DNA of 64,000 bases from Victivallis vadensis (GTDB lineage Bacteria; Verrucomicrobiota; Lentisphaeria; Victivallales; Victivallaceae): assembly GCF_003096415.1 (NCBI RefSeq), contig NZ_QEKH01000005.1, positions 62,001-126,000 of the forward strand, in the 5' to 3' direction. The notes beneath the pieces were generated by a model. The model ran no database searches. It saw nothing but the letters and a program-made list of their open reading frames with translations, and was not told where the DNA came from. Below are positions 8,625 through 17,789 of this stretch, one piece after another; the stretch's first letter is position 1, and every line of letters begins with the position of its first letter. A program made the translations under genes and the position numbers.

Positions 8625-8734
8625 AATAACGGGCAGGAGGCTTATTTCCCAATAGTCCTCCAGATGCCGGAACAGGCGGCATACGCTCCTGTTTTCATCA
8701 TTTCACCATGAAAGGATAGCCGAGAATTCCGACT

Positions 8735-11041
8735 ATGAGTTCCGAAAAAGAGAGACTGACCGATACCGATGAAATCGATGCCGCCGTAGTGCCGGCGGAC
8801 GATGTGCAGGGTTTGGGCAATACCGATGAAATCGGCGCTTCCGCAGTACTGGCGGGCGATGCGCAGCACAACAGCCCCCGGATGCAGCCGGTTGAAACCC
8901 TGACTGACTCCGACGAAATCGACGCCACCGTGATTCTGGCAAACGGCGCGCACAACGACGATGTGTCAACACAGCCGGCAGCGGGAGAAGCGCAAGCGGT
9001 TCCGGAGCTCCCCGGCGGCATCGGTCAATATCGTTTTCTGTGCAACTTCGCGGCGGGCGGAGTCGGACAGGTCGGCAAAGCCCGCGACCTGATTTTCGAC
9101 CGCATCGTCGCGGTCAAGAAACTGAATGAAAAACTCCGGGACAATCCGCGCGCGGTCAGCGCCTTCTTCGACGAATGCCGCCTGAACGCCCGGCTCGACC
9201 ATCCTTCGATCGTGCCCGTCTACGCGATGGGCAAGGATGAATCCGGCCACCTCGAAGTGATGATGAAACTGGTCAACGGCAGTTCGTTCGCCCAATTCAT
9301 CAGGGCCGCCCGCCAGACCTACGACCATAAGAAGATCAGCAACCGTCAGGAGCGCCACGCCTTAACCTCCCGGCTGGAATATTTCCTGAAAGTCTGCGAA
9401 GCGGTCTCCTACTGCCACAGCCGCGGCATCATGCACGGCGACATCAAACCCGCCAACATCATGATGGGCGAATTCGGCGAAGTCTACCTGATGGACTGGG
9501 GCAGCGCCCAGCCGCTGAATATCGTGCTGGAACACCTCAGCGGGACTCCCAACTACCTGCCGCCGGAGTTCCTGCGCGACCGCCGCACCTCAACGCAGGT
9601 GGATGTTTTCGCGCTCGGCATGGTCCTGTTCGAAGTCGTGACGCTGCGGCGCAGCGGCAACGGCGCGGTCCCCGACACCGCTGCCGCTTCGAAAAGCGCC
9701 CAGCCCTCAGGCCCCCGCAACGACGTGAACGACTCCGACAGCTACCGGCACTACCTGCCGGAGCTGAAAATCGGCAAGGCGATCAAGGCGATCATCTACA
9801 AGGCGATCCATCCCGACCCGGCGCAGCGCTACCAGAGCGTGAGCGCACTGGCTTCCGACGTGCGCCATTTCATCTATGACGAGGAGGTCTCGGCATCGCC
9901 GGACGGGCCGGTGCGCAAACTGTTCCGGATCGTCTACCGGAACCGGATCAGGACGCTGCTGGTGCTCGGCGCGCTCTTCGCATTTCTCGGCGGCTGGCTT
10001 TTCTACTCCTATTACCGCGCCAGCGAGCAGGAGCGCATCCACACCCGCGCCCTGACCCAGCAGCTCCGGTTCCAATCCTACACCGACCGCCAGGCTGCCG
10101 CGGTGGAAAAGAAATTCCTGCTGGCCCAGACCCAGCTGCTGCTTTTTTCCGACAACCTGATCGAGGAGATGGCAAGGCCGCACGAGGCCGATGCCGCCTT
10201 TTACGACAACGAACAGTACAAGTCGCCGGAGACCTCGCCGCCCGGCATGCAGGATTCGGAATATTATCCGAATCCGGTCAACCTCCGGCACATGGTCCGC
10301 ATTCCGGCGGAGCGCCCCGAAGCGGTCCGGCTTGACCTGCTCGGCCCGAGGCAGTTCACCCAGCTTTGCAACAAAGTGATCCGCTACACGCTCGACAGCA
10401 ACAAGGTCAGCCTGCTGGACCGGCAGTTCCACGCGAAGCTTTTCGATCAGAACAACCTGATCCAGCGGCTGTTCATCGCCTGGGCCGACGGAACGCGCTA
10501 CAGCTATCCCGGCACCTACCAGCAGACGGTTTTCAACGACTCCATCCATTCCGCCTGGTGGAAACAGCTTGAACACTCCGCGGACAAGCAGGAGATTTCC
10601 TGGTCGAAACCTTACCGCAACAATGCCGGACGCATCCTGATCAACTGCAGTTATCCGCTGTACAGCCCCCGGAAGGAGTTCCTCGGCTTCGCCGGAATAG
10701 AGTTGCGGGTCTCCAAGCTGTTCGCTTCCGTGCTTCAGGCCCGCCGGGACGATCCGGTTCACGAGTTTTATTACGTCGGGCGGTTCCACCATGTGATCTC
10801 GTTCGACACCGACGGTCTCAGCCTGACCGGCCGGAACGGCACGCTGCCCGACGGCGTTTCGGTTCAGCCGCTGGTCGGCTTCGCAGAACGGTTGCGCGAG
10901 AATCACTACCGCCAGTTCGAAGCGGAATTCAACGGGAAACGCTACCATGTCGACGGCGCTCTGATTCCGACCTCCGGCGGCGTATTGCTGCAGCTGATCG
11001 AAAACAAAGCGTTCCACTCCCACCGCCACCCGGAGGAGTGA
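8735..11041 (+). CDS. membrane Ser/Thr protein kinase with extracytoplasmic Cache-like sensor
   Basis: 768 residues. An N-terminal tail holds three repeats of a T/S-D-E-I motif (residues about 11, 30, 59). The kinase domain spans about 97-385: glycine loop at 104-115, VAVK with Lys128, HGDIKPAN with Asp236 and Asn241 (HGD in place of HRD), and DWG at 254-256 in place of DFG. One membrane helix follows (about 406-426), then about 340 residues that look like a double-Cache sensor (YPNPVNLRHMVRIP, ADGTRYSYPG, WSKPY, FLGFAGIELRV). This gives a cytoplasmic kinase reading an outside signal. It is a tandem paralogue of the gene at 11143. The signal and phosphorylation targets are not known. Confidence 0.88.
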   Translation: MSSEKERLTDTDEIDAAVVPADDVQGLGNTDEIGASAVLAGDAQHNSPRMQPVETLTDSDEIDATVILANGAHNDDVSTQPAAGEAQAVPELPGGIGQYRFLCNFAAGGVGQVGKARDLIFDRIVAVKKLNEKLRDNPRAVSAFFDECRLNARLDHPSIVPVYAMGKDESGHLEVMMKLVNGSSFAQFIRAARQTYDHKKISNRQERHALTSRLEYFLKVCEAVSYCHSRGIMHGDIKPANIMMGEFGEVYLMDWGSAQPLNIVLEHLSGTPNYLPPEFLRDRRTSTQVDVFALGMVLFEVVTLRRSGNGAVPDTAAASKSAQPSGPRNDVNDSDSYRHYLPELKIGKAIKAIIYKAIHPDPAQRYQSVSALASDVRHFIYDEEVSASPDGPVRKLFRIVYRNRIRTLLVLGALFAFLGGWLFYSYYRASEQERIHTRALTQQLRFQSYTDRQAAAVEKKFLLAQTQLLLFSDNLIEEMARPHEADAAFYDNEQYKSPETSPPGMQDSEYYPNPVNLRHMVRIPAERPEAVRLDLLGPRQFTQLCNKVIRYTLDSNKVSLLDRQFHAKLFDQNNLIQRLFIAWADGTRYSYPGTYQQTVFNDSIHSAWWKQLEHSADKQEISWSKPYRNNAGRILINCSYPLYSPRKEFLGFAGIELRVSKLFASVLQARRDDPVHEFYYVGRFHHVISFDTDGLSLTGRNGTLPDGVSVQPLVGFAERLRENHYRQFEAEFNGKRYHVDGALIPTSGGVLLQLIENKAFHSHRHPEE

Positions 11042-11078
11042 AAACTGCCGGAATTCCGTCGCTCCGCCCGCTCGCGGC

Positions 11079-11107
11079 TTGTAATTTCGCCGGAGATGCT
11101 GTATTTT
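11079..11107 (+). promoter_or_regulatory. putative promoter of the second kinase gene
   Basis: TTGTAA (11079-11084) and TATTTT (11102-11107) with 17-bp spacing lie in the 101-bp gap between the two kinase genes, so the second kinase may be expressed independently. Confidence 0.35.
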
Positions 11108-11142
11108 CAGAATGAATATCAATATACAGCGGAAGGTTTCAG

Positions 11143-13296
11143 ATGAGTTCCGAAAAGAAGCCGGTCGATACCGATGAAATCGATGCGACCGTCGTGCTGG
11201 CGGGAAACGCGCGGCAAAATACCACCCGGACGGAACCGGCGGAAGAAAGCCGGGCGGAGGTGCCGGAGAGCAGCCGCCAGTTCCGTTTCCTGTGCAACTT
11301 CGCCGCCGGGGGAGTCGGCTGCGTCGGCAAGGCCCGCGACCTGTTTTTCGACCGCATCGTCGCGGTCAAAAGCCTGAACGAGAAGTTCCGGGACGATCCG
11401 CGCGCGATCGAAGCCTTCCTCGAAGAATGCCGCCTGAACGCCCGGCTCGACCATCCTTCGATCGTCCCGGTCTACGCGATGGGCAAGGACAGCGCGGGGC
11501 ATTGGGAAGTGATGATGAAGCTGATCAACGGCACCTCGCTCGCCCAGTTCATCAAGGCCGCCCGCGAAGCCTATCTCCACAAACAGGTCAGCAGCCGCCA
11601 GGAACAGCACGCGCTGATCTCCCGGCTGGAATACTTTCTGAAGGTGTGCGAGGTGGTCTCCTACTGCCACAGCCAGGGCATCATGCACGGCGACATCAAG
11701 CCGGGCAACATCATGATGGGCGAATTCGGCGAAGTCTACCTGATGGACTGGGGCAGCGCCCAGGCGCTGGACACCGTGCCGGAACATCTCAGCGGAACCC
11801 CCAACTACCTGCCGCCGGAGTTCCTGCGCGACCGCCGGACCACGCCGCAGGTCGACATTTTCTCGCTCGGCATGGTTCTCTTTGAAATCGTGACCCTGCG
11901 CCGGAGCAGCAGCGGCAATGTATCCGAGGAGGGATCGGCACCGCCCGGCACGTCCGCCACCGTGACCCGCAGCGACATCCGCGACTCCGACAGCTACCGC
12001 CACTACCTGCCGGAGCTGAAGATCAGCAACACGGTCAAGGCGATCATCTACAAGGCGATCCATCCCGATCCGGCACAGCGTTACGCAAGCGTAAGCGCGC
12101 TGGCCTCCGATGTGCGCCACTTCATCTACGACGAGGAGGTTTCGGCGGCTCCGGACGGGCCGGTGCGTAAATTCTCCCGGGTCGTCTACCGCAACCGGAT
12201 CAAATCCCTGCTGATCCTCGGAGCGCTGTTCGCCCTGCTCGGCCTCTGGCTTTTTTATTCGTATTACCGCGCCAGCGAGCAGGAACAGCTGCGCAGCCGC
12301 GCCCTGGCCCAGCACCTCAAATTCCAGTCCTACACCGACCAGCTCGCCGCCGCGGTGGAGAAGAAATTCCTGCTGGCGCAGGCTCAACTGCTGCTTTTCG
12401 CGGACAACCTGATCGAGGATATGGCCGAGCCGTACCGCAGCACTTCCGCCTTCTACGACAACGACCGATTCCGTTCCGCCGAAACCTCGCCGCCGGGCAT
12501 GCAGAGTTCGGACTATTATCCGAATCCGGTCAACCTCCGGTACATGGTCCGCATTCCGGCGGAGCATCCCTCCGCCGTCCGGCTCGAACTGCTCGGCGCC
12601 AAACAGTATGTCGAGATCTGCAACAAGATCATCCGTTACGACCTGAGCAGCCACAACATCAACATGCCGACCCGCGAGATCCATCAGTTGCTGTTCAGCG
12701 CGCAGAATCAGGTGCAGCGGCTGTTCGTCGCGTGGGCCGACGGGGTGCGCTACAGTTATCCCGGCACCTACGAGGACCCCGCCAGTTCCGCCTTTTCCCA
12801 GTGCTGGAGCAAGCTCAAAGAGACCGCCGGCAGTCAGGCGATCAGCTGGTCCAAACCTTACCGGGGCGTACTCGACCGGCACCGGATCAACTGCCGTTAT
12901 CCATTGTACACCACCGCCAAAGAGTTCCTCGGCATCGCCGGGCTGGAACTGCGGCTGGAGGAAACGTTCGGCCCGCTGGTCCGGGCGCACCGCGCCGATC
13001 CCGTTCATGAGCTCTATTTCGTCGGCCGCCACAATCAGGTGGTCGCGATCACCGGCGACGGTCTTTTCCTCGCGAACGAGGACGGCAGGCTGCCCGGCGG
13101 CCCCCCGGTTCAGCCGCTGGTCCGCTTCGCAAACCGGCTGCGGCGGAACCGCTACCAGCAGTTCGAGGCGGATTTCAACGGCAAACACTACTATGTTTCC
13201 GGAGCGCCGATCCAGACTGTCGGCGGCACGCTGGTTCAGATGATCGAGGAGAACGCCTTCCGCACCCATCGCCATCATTATGAAAATGAAAATTGA
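11143..13296 (+). CDS. membrane Ser/Thr protein kinase with Cache-like sensor, tandem paralogue
   Basis: 717 residues, closely similar to its upstream neighbour over the whole length. Kinase features: glycine loop near 53-64, Lys76 in VAVK, HGDIKPGN with Asp183, DWGSAQ as the metal-binding motif. A single membrane helix is near 353-373, followed by the extracytoplasmic Cache-like region. The N-terminal tail is shorter, with one TDEI motif (residue 10) instead of three. GGAAGG provides the ribosome-binding site. The sensor halves have diverged more than the kinase halves, as expected if the duplicates read different ligands. It is followed after 65 bp by an NhaC-type antiporter, possibly a regulated partner. 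Confidence 0.87.
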   Translation: MSSEKKPVDTDEIDATVVLAGNARQNTTRTEPAEESRAEVPESSRQFRFLCNFAAGGVGCVGKARDLFFDRIVAVKSLNEKFRDDPRAIEAFLEECRLNARLDHPSIVPVYAMGKDSAGHWEVMMKLINGTSLAQFIKAAREAYLHKQVSSRQEQHALISRLEYFLKVCEVVSYCHSQGIMHGDIKPGNIMMGEFGEVYLMDWGSAQALDTVPEHLSGTPNYLPPEFLRDRRTTPQVDIFSLGMVLFEIVTLRRSSSGNVSEEGSAPPGTSATVTRSDIRDSDSYRHYLPELKISNTVKAIIYKAIHPDPAQRYASVSALASDVRHFIYDEEVSAAPDGPVRKFSRVVYRNRIKSLLILGALFALLGLWLFYSYYRASEQEQLRSRALAQHLKFQSYTDQLAAAVEKKFLLAQAQLLLFADNLIEDMAEPYRSTSAFYDNDRFRSAETSPPGMQSSDYYPNPVNLRYMVRIPAEHPSAVRLELLGAKQYVEICNKIIRYDLSSHNINMPTREIHQLLFSAQNQVQRLFVAWADGVRYSYPGTYEDPASSAFSQCWSKLKETAGSQAISWSKPYRGVLDRHRINCRYPLYTTAKEFLGIAGLELRLEETFGPLVRAHRADPVHELYFVGRHNQVVAITGDGLFLANEDGRLPGGPPVQPLVRFANRLRRNRYQQFEADFNGKHYYVSGAPIQTVGGTLVQMIEENAFRTHRHHYENEN

Positions 13297-13321
13297 AAGA
13301 AGCCGGTTCCTCCTGTATATT
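13293..13321 (+). promoter_or_regulatory. putative promoter of the antiporter gene
   Basis: TTGAAA (13293-13298) and TATATT (13316-13321) are separated by 17 bp, overlapping the stop of the second kinase gene. Confidence 0.45.
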
Positions 13322-13361
13322 ATGCAATTTCAACAACGCATAACCGCAGGACGGATACGAG

Positions 13362-14684
13362 ATGGATATTGAAGATTTTTCACAGGACCGGGAGCCGCGG
13401 GCAAAAGCGCTGATCCCTTTCGGTGTGTTCCTGGTCTTTTACCTCGGGCTCTCGATCGCATCGGGAGATTTCTATAAGGTTCCGATGCCGGTGGCCTTTC
13501 TGGTCGCCTCGGCGACCGCGCTGGTGCTGAACCGCAGGGCTTCACTGAAAAGCAAGATCGAACTTTTCGCGCACGGCATGGGCAACGTGGACATCATGAC
13601 CATGTGCCTGATCTTCATCCTGGCCGGAGCCTTCGCCAGCACCGCCAAGGCGATGGGGGCGGTCGATGCGACGGTGAACCTCGCATTGACTTTCATCCCG
13701 CCCAACCTGCTTGTAGGCGGACTCTTTCTGGTGGCCTGCTTTATTTCGCTGTCGATCGGCACCTCCGTCGGAACCGTGGTCGCGCTCGCGCCGATCGCGG
13801 CGGGCGTAACCCAGAACCTCGGCATCCCGATCGGCGTCTGTCTCGGAGCGGTAGTCGGCGGAGCGATGTTCGGGGATAACCTGTCGATGATTTCGGACAC
13901 CACCATCGCGGCCACCCGCACCCAGCAGGTCGAAATGAACCGCAAATTCTACGCGAATATCAAAATCGTGATCCCGGCCGCCATCCTGACCATACTGCTG
14001 TACCTGATTTTCGCCACCCACGCCGGAACCGCGCCGCAGGTCAGGCCGATCACCTTCATCGACTGCTGCAAGGTGGCGCCATACCTCGCAGTGCTGGTGC
14101 TGGCGCTGTTCGGCGTCAATGTGATGGCGCTGCTGATGTTCGGCTCGGTACTGGCCGGGACGGTCGGGCTGCTGAACGGCAGCTTCGATTTCTTCGGCTT
14201 CCTGAAAGGCGCGGGGGACGGCGCGCTGAGCATGTCCGAAACCCTGATCGTCGCGCTGCTCGCGGGCGGCCTGCTGAAAGTGATCCGCTACAACGGCGGC
14301 ATCGGCTATCTGCTCGGCCTGATCGAGCGGCACATCCGCGGGCGGCGCGGCGGCGAATTCGGCATCGCGCTGCTGGTTTCGGCGGTGAACGTCTTCACCG
14401 CCAACAACACCGTCGCAATCGTGATCGCCGGGCCGATCGCCCGGGACATCTCCGAACGCTACGGCATCGCGCCGGCCCGATCGGCCAGCATCCTCGACAC
14501 CTCCAGCTGCATCGTGCAGGGCATCCTGCCCTACGGCGCGCAGGTGCTGGCGGCGGTGGGGCTGGCCGGGGCGGCGGTCTCCGCCTTCGACGTGCTGGCG
14601 TTCCTGTGGTATCCCTATGTATTGGCCTTCTTCCTGATACTCGCAATCGCGCTCGGCTTCCCCCGCTCCGCCTCCCGTCCCTGA
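13362..14684 (+). CDS. NhaC-family Na+/H+ antiporter-type membrane protein
   Basis: 440 residues with about eleven hydrophobic segments. The family signature region is clear: SIGTSVGTVVALAPIA (about 127-142) and GGAMFGDNLSMISDTTIAATRTQ (about 165-187), with a second half containing FTANNTVAIVIAGPIA and SCIVQGILPYGAQ. NhaC proteins exchange Na+ for H+ (some exchange organic anions) across the inner membrane. Nothing in the sequence shows the exact substrate. It follows the tandem kinases on the same strand and converges with the MFS gene, the two stops lying within one palindrome. Confidence 0.85.
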   Translation: MDIEDFSQDREPRAKALIPFGVFLVFYLGLSIASGDFYKVPMPVAFLVASATALVLNRRASLKSKIELFAHGMGNVDIMTMCLIFILAGAFASTAKAMGAVDATVNLALTFIPPNLLVGGLFLVACFISLSIGTSVGTVVALAPIAAGVTQNLGIPIGVCLGAVVGGAMFGDNLSMISDTTIAATRTQQVEMNRKFYANIKIVIPAAILTILLYLIFATHAGTAPQVRPITFIDCCKVAPYLAVLVLALFGVNVMALLMFGSVLAGTVGLLNGSFDFFGFLKGAGDGALSMSETLIVALLAGGLLKVIRYNGGIGYLLGLIERHIRGRRGGEFGIALLVSAVNVFTANNTVAIVIAGPIARDISERYGIAPARSASILDTSSCIVQGILPYGAQVLAAVGLAGAAVSAFDVLAFLWYPYVLAFFLILAIALGFPRSASRP

Positions 14685-14698
14685 CTCCGGAGTCAGGG
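14679..14698. terminator. perfect 20-bp palindrome carrying both convergent stop codons
   Basis: CCCTGACTCCGGAGTCAGGG is a perfect inverted repeat. Its left arm holds the TGA of the antiporter (14682-14684) and its right arm the TGA of the leftward MFS gene (14693-14695). It may act as a shared transcript end; no T tract is present. Confidence 0.5.
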
Positions 14699-16042
14699 CC
14701 TGAGCGGCGGTTGATAGCCCTCGTCGCCGCCGAGCTTTTTCCAGCGGAAATAGATCCACAAGAGAAGCACGAAGCACGGGATCGTAAAAAGGAAATCCCA
14801 CACATAGAGCCAGCGGTAGCCGAAGAGATCGATGAACCAGCCGCCCGCCGCGTTGGCGGCGACCAGCAGCAGGGCCTTGACCATCGCCGCCGCCGAACAG
14901 AACTGGCCGAACTGCTCTTTCGGATACAGTTTCACGCACAGCGGCAGCAGCGAGGAGTTCTGCACCGTATAGACGACGGCGAGCAGGATTCCCATCGCCA
15001 TGAACGTGCCGTAGCCGTGCACGAAAAAGAATCCGAAGGGGTTCACGAAGATCACCAGCAGCGCCCCGGCCAGATAGATCCGCAGCGGATGGAACCGGTC
15101 CACGAGGTATCCCATCGGCAGATAGAGCGCGACGCCGACGATGCCGCCGACCGCGCCGACCCGGCCGAATTGCGCGGTGGTCAGCCCGAGGTCATTCAGC
15201 GCGAACAGCAGATTGAACATGTTGCGGCAGACCGTCGACACGTAATTGAACGCCAGCCCGACGAAAAGGATCGAAAAGAACGGCACCGAAAAACAGTCGC
15301 GGAAATAACCGGCCACCATCGCCTTCAGCCCCGGCTTCACCGGCGGAGGCGGCGGATACTCCCCCTCCTTCACGTTCAGGCACATCCCGGTGAAGCTCAA
15401 TACGTAGATCAGCGCGACCACCGTGAAGATGACCGACATGTGGGTTTTCGCATAGGGCATCACCAGCAGATTGAAGCACATGCCGCCCAATGTTCCGGCG
15501 ATCCGGAACAGCGACATGAAGCGGCCGATGAACTGCTGCGGCACCACGTCCGCGAAAATGTAGTAGAACACCGACCCGACAAACAAATCGAATCCCTGAT
15601 AGCAGATCACGAAAAACGCGATCAGGCAGATGGTGAACGTCGCGGGACTCCCGCCGTCCCCCCACAGCAGATTGTAAAAGAACGCGCCGATCTGATCGCT
15701 CCAGCCGAGCAGGATCAGAAAGAGCGCGGTAAAGGGAGGCGTGAACAGCAGATACGGAATCCGCCTGCCCCACCGGCTGCGGGTGCGGTCGCTGCGGGTG
15801 CTGACGATCGGGTTGATGATGAAATTCAACAGCGCGGGGATGCTGCCCATCAGGATTCCGATGGTCAGGTTGCTCGCATTGTGCATCTTCAGCAGCAGCG
15901 GCGTCAGCGACGGCGACACCGTCTCCATCATCGAGAAGCAGAAGTCCCCCCACAGCAGCCAGATGAAGAGATTCAGCAGCCCGAGGCGGGTGTAAGTCAG
16001 TGTCCCGCAGCGGTAGAGGACCTCGCCCCCCTCCTCTTTCAT
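14693..16042 (-). CDS. MFS sugar transporter (SLC45/GPH-like)
   Basis: 449 residues from ATG 16042, which overlaps the stop of the upstream oxidoreductase as ATGA, indicating translational coupling. Twelve membrane helices are apparent. The loop NPIVSTRSDRTRSRWGRRIPY (about 70-90) matches the family's helix 2-3 signature (D-R-x-x-x-R-W-G-R-R), and FADVVPQQFIGR precedes the central loop. Proteins of this type import sugars or glycosides with protons. It is the last gene of the leftward eight-gene sugar operon, and a close paralogue is encoded at 56740. Confidence 0.82.
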   Translation of the reverse strand: MKEEGGEVLYRCGTLTYTRLGLLNLFIWLLWGDFCFSMMETVSPSLTPLLLKMHNASNLTIGILMGSIPALLNFIINPIVSTRSDRTRSRWGRRIPYLLFTPPFTALFLILLGWSDQIGAFFYNLLWGDGGSPATFTICLIAFFVICYQGFDLFVGSVFYYIFADVVPQQFIGRFMSLFRIAGTLGGMCFNLLVMPYAKTHMSVIFTVVALIYVLSFTGMCLNVKEGEYPPPPPVKPGLKAMVAGYFRDCFSVPFFSILFVGLAFNYVSTVCRNMFNLLFALNDLGLTTAQFGRVGAVGGIVGVALYLPMGYLVDRFHPLRIYLAGALLVIFVNPFGFFFVHGYGTFMAMGILLAVVYTVQNSSLLPLCVKLYPKEQFGQFCSAAAMVKALLLVAANAAGGWFIDLFGYRWLYVWDFLFTIPCFVLLLWIYFRWKKLGGDEGYQPPLRP

Positions 16043-17151
16043 CGTGTTGCCTCCAGCGTGATTTCGCGTTCCAGCCGGATCGACTCGTAGGCGGCGTTCA
16101 TCACCCGGATCGCGGCGTAGCTGTCCTCCAACGTGGTTTCCGGGCGCTTTCGCTCCCCGGCGATGGCCGCAACGAAACTGCCGATCAGCGAATCCGCCGG
16201 GTCGCCCGGCAGCCGCGGCGTGCCGTCCACGATCAGCCGGTCGGGCGATACGTAACGGTTGCCGACGATATAGATGTGCCGGTCGAAGAAGTCGCACGAA
16301 AAGTATCCCTTCGTGCCGGTCAGCTTCAGGTTGCACTCCAGCGACTTCGGCCAGAGCAGCCGCCGGGTCGGCACCTTCTCCTCCAGATTGGAGTAGGAGG
16401 GATTGATGAAATACTTCACGCCATCGTCCAGTTCGCCGGTGATGGCGGCGTGATCCTCGACCGCGAGGTGGGCGCGCTGGTTCCGGGCCGAAACCGCGCT
16501 GACGGTGCGGAACTCCCGCCCGGTGATCCAGCGGATCAGGTCGAACGGATGCGGATGGTCGGTGATCGCGCCGCCGCGGCAGGTCTCCGAGCCGGGCCGC
16601 AGCGGCACGCGCCTGCCGTAGGAGAGCACCGGGTCGCCCCAGTTCGGGAAGTAGTTGCACGGGCTCTGTGAAATATTGGTCAGATAGACCGATTTCAGCT
16701 TACCGAGCGCGCCGGACCGGAAGAGCTTCCGGGCGTACGCGAACTGCGGATTGAAGTGCAGCTCAAGCTCGCACTGGATCACCCGGTCATAGTTCCGGCC
16801 GATCGCGATCATCTCCCGGCACTCATCCTCATCCATCGAAATCACCTTCATCATATAGATGTGCAGCTTGCGGGAGACCGCCGCCTTGAACATTTCGAAG
16901 TGGTCGATGTTGTCGCTGCCGATCATCACCGCGTCGGCTTCGGGATGCGCCTCGAACATCTCGCGATAGTCGGAATAGAAGCGCACTCCCGGACGGTTTT
17001 CCAGAAAGCCGCGCGCCTGTTCCAGCCGGGCGGCGTCGAAATCCGAAACCGCGACCACCTCCATTGTGTCCACCCGCCGCCCCGCGCCGCGCAGATAGGC
17101 AGGCACGTGGGGGTTGGCGGTTCCGGCGACCATGATTCTGATTTTATTCAT
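16039..17151 (-). CDS. Gfo/Idh/MocA-family NAD(P)-dependent oxidoreductase
   Basis: 370 residues. An N-terminal Rossmann fold (IMVAGTANPHVPAYLRG, then VVAVSDFD near 33-40) is followed by the family's EADAVMIGS segment (about 70-78) and a C-terminal beta-sheet substrate domain with GGAITDHPHPFDLIRW, in which the Asp and His match the usual catalytic region. In the canonical family a Lys of an EKP motif is catalytic; here the equivalent stretch reads MMKVIS, so the Lys is kept but the Glu-Pro context is altered. Family members oxidise or epimerise sugars, inositols and their derivatives. It is coupled by 4-bp overlaps to the genes on both sides. Confidence 0.82.
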   Translation of the reverse strand: MNKIRIMVAGTANPHVPAYLRGAGRRVDTMEVVAVSDFDAARLEQARGFLENRPGVRFYSDYREMFEAHPEADAVMIGSDNIDHFEMFKAAVSRKLHIYMMKVISMDEDECREMIAIGRNYDRVIQCELELHFNPQFAYARKLFRSGALGKLKSVYLTNISQSPCNYFPNWGDPVLSYGRRVPLRPGSETCRGGAITDHPHPFDLIRWITGREFRTVSAVSARNQRAHLAVEDHAAITGELDDGVKYFINPSYSNLEEKVPTRRLLWPKSLECNLKLTGTKGYFSCDFFDRHIYIVGNRYVSPDRLIVDGTPRLPGDPADSLIGSFVAAIAGERKRPETTLEDSYAAIRVMNAAYESIRLEREITLEATR

Positions 17152-17786
17152 CGCAAAGCCTCCCTGATCATGGTTTGAATTGCCGCCGCATTGCCGGGGC
17201 CGGGCGGCACCAGCCCCAGCCGGGCCGCCTCCGTGAACCGCTGTTTCATCTGTTCAACCGGACCGTTCGCGGGCGGCAGCGAAGCCAGCTCCGCGACCGG
17301 GAACTCCAGAATTTCGTCGGTGGCGAACACCATGCCCTCCTCGTTGAAATATCCGACCAGCGGCTGGTTGGTCACATGGCCGTTGCTGAAATTGGCTTTG
17401 ACGAAACAGATGTCCGGCATGGTCTCCGGCAGGCATTCGTTCAGCTCGCATTCCGCAACGACTTCGTTGCCGAACCGGACCAGCGCAAAGAGATTGTTCA
17501 TGCCCGGAACCTTCTCGACGTACAGAGAACGGAACTCCGCGCCCGCCAGCTGCTGCGCGCCGTCCAGCATCGCGGCGAAGGTGTCGTACAAAAACTCCCG
17601 TTCGCCGGTTGCGAAGCGTTTCGGCCGGCTCCAGGTGAAACGCAATGAGCAGAGTTCCCCGCAGCAATTTTCCGCAATCGCCTGTTGAATGCGTTCCAAT
17701 ACCGGATTCATCCGCCAGTAGAAGGCGGTCACGAAGCCGTCGCCGGTGCGTCCGGCGGCCTCCGATGGGGTGATGATCGGCAGCAT
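17148..17786 (-). CDS. short oxidoreductase-associated protein, possibly a Gfo/Idh/MocA C-domain lacking the Rossmann fold
   Basis: 212 residues, no signal peptide and no nucleotide-binding glycine motif. The beta-rich middle and its conserved-looking FGNEVVAECELNE and GYFNEEGMVFATDE stretches resemble the substrate domain of Gfo/Idh/MocA enzymes, but this is a weak resemblance. It lies 3 bp after the DUF4091-type hydrolase and overlaps the complete oxidoreductase downstream by 4 bp, so it is probably a partner subunit or accessory of that enzyme. I do not recognise a named family. Confidence 0.55.
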   Translation of the reverse strand: MLPIITPSEAAGRTGDGFVTAFYWRMNPVLERIQQAIAENCCGELCSLRFTWSRPKRFATGEREFLYDTFAAMLDGAQQLAGAEFRSLYVEKVPGMNNLFALVRFGNEVVAECELNECLPETMPDICFVKANFSNGHVTNQPLVGYFNEEGMVFATDEILEFPVAELASLPPANGPVEQMKQRFTEAARLGLVPPGPGNAAAIQTMIREALR

Positions 17787-17789
17787 GGT

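Noticed and set aside
11119-13278. 719-codon open frame opposite the second kinase
   Set aside because: High-GC antisense frame with no recognisable domain; the kinase on the other strand has all catalytic motifs.
14606-16090. 494-codon plus-strand frame across the MFS gene
   Set aside because: His/Gln/Arg-rich shadow without domain signatures.
14693-16660. 655-residue form of the MFS protein
   Set aside because: The first part is an antisense-like run-through of the oxidoreductase gene; the transporter starts at 16042 with a 4-bp overlap.
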